NCBI GenBank assembly: GCA_020632715.1
Contig: JACKFA010000001.1
Coordinates: 1,240,001 to 1,304,000, forward strand
DNA: 64,000 bases
Origin: Deltaproteobacteria bacterium
GTDB taxonomy: Bacteria; Myxococcota_A; UBA9042; PHBI01
Reading direction: 5' to 3'
Part shown: one piece after another, positions 59,201-64,000 of the stretch
Layout of the letters: each line of letters opens with the position of its first letter
How positions within the stretch are numbered: the first letter of the stretch is position 1
The notes under the pieces: model-generated
Told to the model about the DNA's origin: nothing
The model's input: the letters and a program-made list of their open reading frames with translations, nothing else
Database searches by the model: none
Position numbers and translations under genes: made by a program

Positions 59201-60695
59201 CTCGACGTCGCCGGTGTGGCTCGACGACCTCGCGCTCACGGACGACGGCCCGTCGCCGTGCGGTGAGGTCGACGGGCAGCTCCTCGGCAACGGCGACTTC
59301 GCGCGCGGGCAGACCTGCTGGTGGTACGGCAACCAGTACGCCGAGCAGCTCTCGCGCCTGTCGATCGATCCGGCCGGCGGCCCCGACGGGGCGTCGCCGG
59401 CGGCGGTCGTCGAGATGCTGGGCGCGCCGGGCGAGGACTGGTGGGCGACCGTCCACCGCGAGGGGCTCCCGCTCGAGGCGTTCACGCGCTACCGGCTGTC
59501 CTTCGACGCGAAGTCGACGGTCGACCAGCGCTTCTTCGCGAACCTGAACCGCTGGGACCTCGGCATGGAGCCGTGGCTCAACGCGGAGACGCCGGTGTCC
59601 ACGAGCTGGAGGCGCTACAGCTTCGACTTCGTCCCGACGGCGGCGACGCCCGAGGGCGGGGCGCAGCTCGAGCTCGCGTTCGGGCGCATCGCGCAGGGCT
59701 CGAAGGTGTGGCTCGCGAACGTGACGCTCGAGCGCCTCGAGTTCGACCCGTGCGCGCCGGACGGGGTGAACCTCTTCCAGAACGGCGACTTCGCGCATGG
59801 GCTCGCGTGCTGGCTCTTCGAGTGGGGCTGGGATCAGATGGACCTCTATGCCGCGCTCGACGCGGTCGAGGGCGGGGCCGCGCGCGTCGAGATCTCCGAC
59901 AACGCGAGCGACGGCGACTACCAGGCGCGCATCGCGCAGTACGGCGTGCCGCTCGCGGCGGGGCACGGCTACCTCCTGACCTTCCGCGCGAAGGGGGAGG
60001 CCGAGCGGCGCGGGTACACGAACCTGCAGGTGCCGGGCGGCGAGCTCTTCATGAACCAGCCGGTCCACTACGCGGTGGGTTGGCGCGACTACGAGTTCCC
60101 GTGGGTGCAGGCGTCGGACGCGCCGTCCGAGGGGGCGAAGTTCGAGATCGGCTTCGGCGGGCAGGCGGCGACGGGGTCGACCTGGTTCGACGGCCTCGAG
60201 ATCCGCGACCTCGGCGCGGGCGCGTGCCAGCCGGCCGTGGGCGAGCTCGCGAACGGCGGCTTCTCGCAGAGCTACCTCTGCTGGCAGCTGTCGCGCCCGT
60301 GGGACGAGGTGCGCTTCGAGGCGGTCACGGACACGACGACCTTCGGGGACGCGTCGCCGTCGGTCCGGCTCGAGTACGAGCCGCTGAGCGGCACGTCGGG
60401 GGTGCTCTTCTCGCAGACCGGGCTCTCGTTCAAGTCCGGGAAGACCTACGCGGTGTCGTTCAAGGTGAAGTCCGCGGCGGGCGCGACCCCGGTCATCGCG
60501 GTCTCGGACGTCGACGCGGGCACGGCGCTCTGGGAGACGCTCGACGTCGGCACGGACTGGATGAACGTGACGCGGCAGTTCTCGTTCTCGTCGGCCTCGC
60601 CGGGGAAGGGGGCCGTCGAGATCCAGCTCGACAGCAGCTCCGACGTGACGCTCTGGCTCGACGACTTCAAGGTGAGCGAGATCCAGGCGTTCTGA
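56292..60695 (+). CDS. Large multidomain lipoprotein (EF-hand/TSP3-like, MopE motif, LamG, fibrinogen-like x2, CBM-like x4)
   Basis: 1,467 residues from ATG 56292, preferred over the adjacent ATG at 56289 because GGAGG is then eight bases away. Lipobox LVAC (Cys 21). In order: a Cys-rich EGF-like segment (34-52); Asp-rich DxDxDG calcium repeats (55-115); a MopE-type CDQLDNDCDGVTDEGC motif (about 183); a LamG/concanavalin-like domain (208-415); a fibrinogen-C-like domain with CDMTTDGGGWTLAW (428-640); a second such domain with AERGGWTRL (643-830). Four consecutive CBM4/9-like beta-sandwiches begin near 830, 990, 1155 and 1313, each with a GDF- or GGF-x-n-CW opening. Probably a surface adhesin or glycan-binding protein needing Ca2+. 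Stand-alone gene. Confidence 0.87.
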   Translation: MRFSTVFKGLGALAVLALVACGDNNGKKPIGGTCEAAGECSTGLCYDGRCLDPEGDDDLDGLVNRVEIAQGTNPKKADSDDDGKPDGDEYEGTLARDTDGDGLVDAVESATADADEDCIVDELDARNDVSDGASSDRVDELCAQVGVCGQGKASLAVMCHDGLDSAACDYVAVPNHEAVEVSCDQLDNDCDGVTDEGCDALAEGLVGHWPLDGDGLDAGPFGDDGVVTGAVPAPDRFGAAGKALRFTAVGDRVIVPSTHHPLGEATVTYTLWVRPDRGHLAAWRGLFSFGEVLASDRRSGLVQGAGRGCVEYVGENNDVRSQRTCTPDGHWSFVAVVKTGTHVTFYLDGREQDAYDTAAGQDLQSTLLAIGLSQYAEGDGGPGVYEQFFGVLDDLRVWERALSATEIGTLYHEGDFTDVGAQARPAQSCLHVRDAAGATEDGLRWLDVDGDGERAPFQAWCDMTTDGGGWTLAWVYGFTDFDNFDANDNAVTPRPSWPVGQADVPVSTTAPTSPTTPGAIDWQLWRELGTSFAVLSDLNDGVACEPGRGSIVHGLSGWVDCRTIVDVTPTCDGVVPQSLFFGPYGPSLSASTLYYYFDGNTADNWPTHDPCGQNTTQHVANPARKGGALYLRPTDRPIEWPEQCEQIDGALRTNGQRVIDPDGVGGRPPFLAECRFDAERGGWTRLTPPVMDALDGFWDGAPREYFYSKPGAGFYRSPVTRAAWSATSFAEATGLWVGANPATGAHAYACSGGGEGDYGVGCGPIPGGIASATLPRVLPSNDGGGWDAAAGTATVCQAPPDLFGTGIAACAEDVDVWVRARYCMPDEGSLIGDGGFDQLAESAVDGWSPCWSVFGPDGFMGGFTLDDETRPGGSAPSLRADNPETGNLIYALDLGQRNMSVIAGRSYTLSFWAKAGAARSVRVFVQPSSFQYPIYFEDLTLDDTWREYRLGFEAKETAWSVQIDFQLAESSTSPVWLDDLALTDDGPSPCGEVDGQLLGNGDFARGQTCWWYGNQYAEQLSRLSIDPAGGPDGASPAAVVEMLGAPGEDWWATVHREGLPLEAFTRYRLSFDAKSTVDQRFFANLNRWDLGMEPWLNAETPVSTSWRRYSFDFVPTAATPEGGAQLELAFGRIAQGSKVWLANVTLERLEFDPCAPDGVNLFQNGDFAHGLACWLFEWGWDQMDLYAALDAVEGGAARVEISDNASDGDYQARIAQYGVPLAAGHGYLLTFRAKGEAERRGYTNLQVPGGELFMNQPVHYAVGWRDYEFPWVQASDAPSEGAKFEIGFGGQAATGSTWFDGLEIRDLGAGACQPAVGELANGGFSQSYLCWQLSRPWDEVRFEAVTDTTTFGDASPSVRLEYEPLSGTSGVLFSQTGLSFKSGKTYAVSFKVKSAAGATPVIAVSDVDAGTALWETLDVGTDWMNVTRQFSFSSASPGKGAVEIQLDSSSDVTLWLDDFKVSEIQAF

Positions 60696-60727
60696 GCGCC
60701 GGCGGCGCGGGAGCGGCGCGCGCCGAC

Positions 60728-60780
60728 GCGCCGCCCCGGGATCAGCGCGCGCCGGCGGCGCCGCCCCGGGATCAGCGCGC
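60728..60780 (-). repeat. Tandem duplication spanning the next gene's stop codon
   Basis: GCGCCGCCCCGGGATCAGCG plus CGC occurs at 60728-60750 and 60758-60780 (30-base period). The second copy contains the TGA (60774-60772) of the minus-strand lipoprotein gene. Confidence 0.85.
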
Positions 60781-61286
60781 CGCGCCGTCAGCGGCGGCGC
60801 CGACCGCGAACGAGCGCACCGTGGTCACGCGCTCGCCGCCCCCGAAGCGGCCGCGCAGCGCGACGACGAGCAGCGACTCTCCGGCGGGCGGCGTGAACGC
60901 CACGTCGAAGCGCGCCGTGTCCCCCGCGGACACCGTCGCCTCCTGCGTGAGCTGCCCGCTCCCCGTCACGGAGAGGCCCTTCACCCCGTAGGCGCGCGTG
61001 TCGACGCCCTCGCCGGCCGCGTCGAAGCGGAGCGTCACGTGCGCGACCGCGCCGTCGATGACCGCCTCGATCCGCGCGGGCGCCTCCGGCGGGCGACGCG
61101 CGCCGGCCGCGGCGGCGGCGCGGGCGCGGGCGCGACCTCACCGGGGCGGGGCAGCCTCCGGGTGCACTGCCCCATGCCGCACCCGGAGCCCGCGGCGGCG
61201 AGCGCGGTGAGGGCGACCGCGGCGCCGAGCGCGCCGGAGAGGCGGCGCGAGCGCGGCCTCGAGCGGGTGGTCAGGGGGAGCGTCAT
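60772..61286 (-). CDS. Small lipoprotein gene, apparent single-base frameshift
   Basis: The 5' part (ATG 61286) encodes a lipoprotein signal ALTALAAAGSGCGMGQC followed by a Pro/Ala linker. The frame then turns Arg-rich and ends. In another frame, from about 61100 to the TGA at 60772, a good beta-rich domain reads PEAPARIEAVIDGAVAHVTL, RFDAAGEGVDTRAYGVKGLS, TARFDVAFTPPAGESLLVVA and GGGERVTTVRSFAVG. Joining them needs one extra base within the GC-only run 61080-61135. The product would be about 171 residues, an exported protein of unknown function. An assembly error is more likely than a true pseudogene. Confidence 0.68.
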
Positions 61287-61480
61287 CGCGTCGTCCTCGG
61301 GTCGAAGGCGTGGCGACCGCGCGGGCCCGGCGCGGTGTCGGGCGCATGAGCACCCGGGGGCCGGCCCCTGTCAACGGGACGGCGCGGGTCGCGCGCGCCA
61401 CGGGAGCGGGGGCCGCCGCCCGGAGAGTCGCTCGCGCGCCGGCCTCCGAGGCCCCCGCGACGACAATCGCTCACGCGGCG

Positions 61481-61520
61481 GTTACAGCGGGTTACGGTTT
61501 TCACGCGAGTGACCGTTACA
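61481..61520. promoter_or_regulatory. Repeated GTTAC motifs upstream of the DUF11-type gene
   Basis: GGTTACAGC, GGTTACGGT and CCGTTACAC occur within 40 bases (61480-61521) in an A/T-richer patch of the 317-base non-coding stretch 61287-61603, about 85 bases before the next ATG. This may be a promoter or operator region; no standard -10/-35 pair is clear. Nothing else was seen in the stretch. Confidence 0.35.
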
Positions 61521-61603
61521 CCGAGCCGATGCCCTCACGACTCGCCTCGACGCCCGCGCCCCCGCGCGGGGACGACCCGCTGCAGCCACAGAAAGGAGCC
61601 GCG

Positions 61604-64000
61604 ATGCGCGCCTCACTTCGGTCACTCGTCCTCGGCCTCACCGCCGCCGCCTCGCTGACCGCCGCGCTCGCGCCCGCCCCGGCGGCCCGCGCGCACAGCG
61701 TCCCGCAGGTGCAGACCACCAAGTACCTCGCCCCCGAGACGCTCGCCGCCATCCTGCGCCGCGCCGCGCTCGGGCAGCAGGTCCTCGTCGAGGGCGACAT
61801 CGTGAGCTGGATCATCCAGTTCACCCCCGTCGAGAACGACGCGACCGTCGGCGTCGCCGGCTACGTCACCGACTACCTGCCGCCGAACGTCGAGGTCGTC
61901 GGCGCGTCGATCGTCATCCCCGACGGCAACGGCGGCTTCCGCGAGGTCGCGCCGAACCTCCCGGGCCTCATCCGCAACGGCTGGGGGCGGAACGAGGAGC
62001 GCTGGCTCACGCCGTTCAACACGGCCGCCTACGACCCGAGCGGCCAGTGCGCGGCCGCCAACGAGACCAACAAGTGCGACGGCTCCATCGCCATGTCCTA
62101 CGCGGACACCGGCATCTTCTACTCGACCGACGCGCGCACGGCCGTCTTCGCGTCGGGCGCCGAGCGCGTGAAGCAGGGCACGAACGGCTACAAGATCAAC
62201 CCGACCGGCGCAGGCCAGATCAACCCGACCTTCGGGCAGACCCAGGCCACCACGCACAACCTCTGGGACGCCGACCAGACCAACGCCTTCGGCTCCATCC
62301 AGAGCGCGATCAACGCCCTCTCCGCGCCGAAGTCGGCCGCCGCCTCCGTCACCGTCACCGCGAAGGGCCCCATGCCCTTCAACGCCGGCAGCGCCGTCGC
62401 CGGCCCCGACTCGGGCTACAAGCTCGACAACACCGGCAACGTCGGCCCCTGGCGCCGCGTCGCCTACGCCGGCTCCCGGGTCGGCAACACCGACGAGGGC
62501 CCCGCCACGAGCGCCACGAAGTCGCGCTTCGGCCAGAGCGGGAACCTCGTCGTCGGCGGGCCGACCGACGGGGGCTTCGCGCTCTCCACCGACTCGCCGC
62601 TCCCGGTCGCGACCAACGCCGTGCGCTTCGCCGTCGGGCGCCTCCAGGTGGGCGAGCTGCGCTACGTGAAGATCTCCGTGCGCCTCCTCGCCGACGCGCC
62701 CGCGACCGGCATCGTCTCGAACTCCGAGGTCTTCGGCGGCGACGCCGCCTCCGAGGCCGGCGAGACCGGCTGGGACCTCACCTGGCGCTACCACGTGCCG
62801 AGCGTCGCCGACAACAACACCAACCTCTACGTGCTCGAGGAGGTCGTCGCCGTCGACGGGCAGCCCTTCACCGGCACCATCGTGCCGAGCGGCCACACCG
62901 TCACCTACCGCATCAGCTACTACAACACCGGCAACGTCCCGCAGCACGACGTCGTCCTGAAGACGGAGCTCCCGACGCAGATGACCGGCACGGCGACCTT
63001 CCGCCACGCCCTCGGCACGAGCGTGCTCCCGGCGAGCCCGGCGAGCGCCGGCCCAGGCGCCACCGTCACCTTCGCCACCATCCCCGTCCTGAACAGCGGC
63101 GGCGGCGGCGCCGTCCTCGTGGACCTCGTCCCGAGCGCCGCGAGCGGCACCATGGTGCTGAACCGCGCCACCCTCGAGAGCACCGAGATCCCCGACCCCG
63201 TCTACTCGAACGCGCCCATCATCATCGGGACGCGCGCCTTCCTCGTCGCGACAGAGACCGTCACCCCCGCGAGCGCCAAGCCCGGCGACACCGTCCACTA
63301 CACGATCACCGTGAAGAACACGGGCTTCTCGAGCGCGACCGGCCTCGCCATCACGAACTGGCTCCCGACCGCCAACGCCACCACCGGCAACCAGCAGCGC
63401 TTCCGCTTCCAGACCGGCACGAGCGTCGTCACCGGCCTCGCGAACGTCACGCCCACGGTGACGGCGCCCACGACCGTGGCGCCCTTCGACGGGGTCAACC
63501 GCGACCAGCTCCGCTGGGCCTTCAACGCGAGCACGGCGCTCGCGTCCGGCGCGACCGCCACCATCACCTTCGACGCCAAGGTCGGCACGAGCGTCGCGCG
63601 CCGCGCCGCGCCCTACCTCGCCGACCTGAAGGTCGACTACGACGACGGCGCCAACGACACCTACGCCCCGGCCTACAACGTCGCGCCCGTGAGCGTCGGC
63701 GCGTCCCTGAGCGGCACCCTCTTCGAGGACACGGGCTGGACCGGCGGCCCAGGCCGCTCGCGCGGTGTCGCCGGGGGCGCGGCGGTCGGGATCCCCGCGG
63801 CGCGCGTCGAGCTCTACGACGGCGCCGGCGCCTTCGTCGCCGCGACCTACAGCGACGGCGCGGGCGCGTACCGCTTCGACGGGCTCTCCGCCCCGAGCTA
63901 CACCGTGCGCGTCGTGACCGCGAGCGTCGGCGACGCCGACTCGCCGCCGGCCGCGGGCGTCGCCCCGGGCGCGAGCGCCGTGCCGGTCGAGATCTTCGAG
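61604..64000 (+). CDS. Secreted DUF11-repeat surface protein (3' end outside window)
   Basis: 799 codons visible from ATG 61604 (AAGGAG six bases upstream); no stop before the window ends. A Sec signal peptide (SLVLGLTAAASLTAALAPAP, cleavage near ARA-HS) lacks a lipobox. Residues 32-400 are a large beta-rich region, not assigned. DUF11-type repeats follow near 410 (VPSGHTVTYRISYYNTGNVP) and near 550 (KPGDTVHYTITVKNTGFSSA), the pattern of conserved repeats in cell-surface and S-layer-like proteins. From about 700 a carboxypeptidase-regulatory/SdrD-B-like domain begins: SLSGTLFEDTGWTGG and AAVGIPAARVELYDG, GAYRFDGLSAPSYTVR. Probably a long surface protein. Confidence 0.85.
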   Translation, partial: MRASLRSLVLGLTAAASLTAALAPAPAARAHSVPQVQTTKYLAPETLAAILRRAALGQQVLVEGDIVSWIIQFTPVENDATVGVAGYVTDYLPPNVEVVGASIVIPDGNGGFREVAPNLPGLIRNGWGRNEERWLTPFNTAAYDPSGQCAAANETNKCDGSIAMSYADTGIFYSTDARTAVFASGAERVKQGTNGYKINPTGAGQINPTFGQTQATTHNLWDADQTNAFGSIQSAINALSAPKSAAASVTVTAKGPMPFNAGSAVAGPDSGYKLDNTGNVGPWRRVAYAGSRVGNTDEGPATSATKSRFGQSGNLVVGGPTDGGFALSTDSPLPVATNAVRFAVGRLQVGELRYVKISVRLLADAPATGIVSNSEVFGGDAASEAGETGWDLTWRYHVPSVADNNTNLYVLEEVVAVDGQPFTGTIVPSGHTVTYRISYYNTGNVPQHDVVLKTELPTQMTGTATFRHALGTSVLPASPASAGPGATVTFATIPVLNSGGGGAVLVDLVPSAASGTMVLNRATLESTEIPDPVYSNAPIIIGTRAFLVATETVTPASAKPGDTVHYTITVKNTGFSSATGLAITNWLPTANATTGNQQRFRFQTGTSVVTGLANVTPTVTAPTTVAPFDGVNRDQLRWAFNASTALASGATATITFDAKVGTSVARRAAPYLADLKVDYDDGANDTYAPAYNVAPVSVGASLSGTLFEDTGWTGGPGRSRGVAGGAAVGIPAARVELYDGAGAFVAATYSDGAGAYRFDGLSAPSYTVRVVTASVGDADSPPAAGVAPGASAVPVEIFE

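Noticed and set aside
56112..60068. 1,318-codon minus-strand frame opposite the large lipoprotein
   Set aside because: Low-complexity Arg/Ala/Val/Glu sequence, antisense shadow of a gene with clear domains and a good start.

Overview
The window is very GC-rich (roughly 70% or more by eye). It holds about 45 protein genes, no recognisable rRNA or tRNA gene, and no CRISPR array. Many products are lipoproteins with a Cys lipobox followed by Asp/Ser/Thr-rich spacers, and there are Cys-rich, VWA, LamG-like and CBM-like secreted proteins. Together with an O-antigen-type ABC exporter this points to a Gram-negative, probably a Myxococcota (Polyangia-like) genome or bin. That placement is inferred from gene style, not from a marker gene. 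Two genes carry what looks like a single missing base in a GC run (near 15.7 kb and 61.1 kb), which is typical of consensus error in an uncorrected assembly.

Layout. 1-10 kb: envelope and housekeeping genes on the minus strand (OmpA-type lipoproteins, YihY, a YkgJ-type Cys-cluster protein, an RNA m5U methyltransferase, an ABC exporter, a lipoprotein with a very long charged helix). 10-12 kb: murG and yjbQ. 12.3-17.6 kb: a four-gene operon with 4-base start/stop overlaps (methyltransferase, two glycosyltransferases, an STT3/PglB oligosaccharyltransferase), which looks like a bacterial N-glycosylation unit. 17.8-20.1 kb: a repeat-bearing protein whose C-terminal domain resembles plant IQM proteins, then an unknown gene. 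20.1-23.7 kb: an HTH regulator coupled to two VWA lipoproteins, with a 16-bp palindrome upstream. 23.9-26.4 kb: a class-V aminotransferase and a VWFC-like Cys-rich lipoprotein.

26.4-38.2 kb is dominated by seven paralogous lipoproteins of unknown function, interrupted by an FMN reductase, a glycosyltransferase and a lipoprotein with a TDTA/DADRD minisatellite linker. 38.3-41.3 kb: Wzm-Wzt-glycosyltransferase operon. 41.4-47.9 kb: a peptidase and small-molecule enzyme genes (M20 peptidase, GT2, thioredoxin-fold lipoprotein, DUF2804, alkyltransferase-like protein, haloalkane dehalogenase-like hydrolase, GH5-like lipoprotein). 48.0-50.3 kb: an HNH endonuclease gene bracketed by two inverted copies of a multi-hairpin array, each capped by two copies of an 18-bp palindrome. 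This is the most unusual structure in the window. 50.3-54.1 kb: a sugar nucleotidyltransferase-like protein, a VIT1-family transporter and a zincin lipoprotein. 54.3-64 kb: an unknown small gene, an SDR/DUF2867 protein, a 1,467-residue LamG/fibrinogen-like/CBM lipoprotein, a frameshifted small lipoprotein, and a DUF11-type surface protein that runs off the end.
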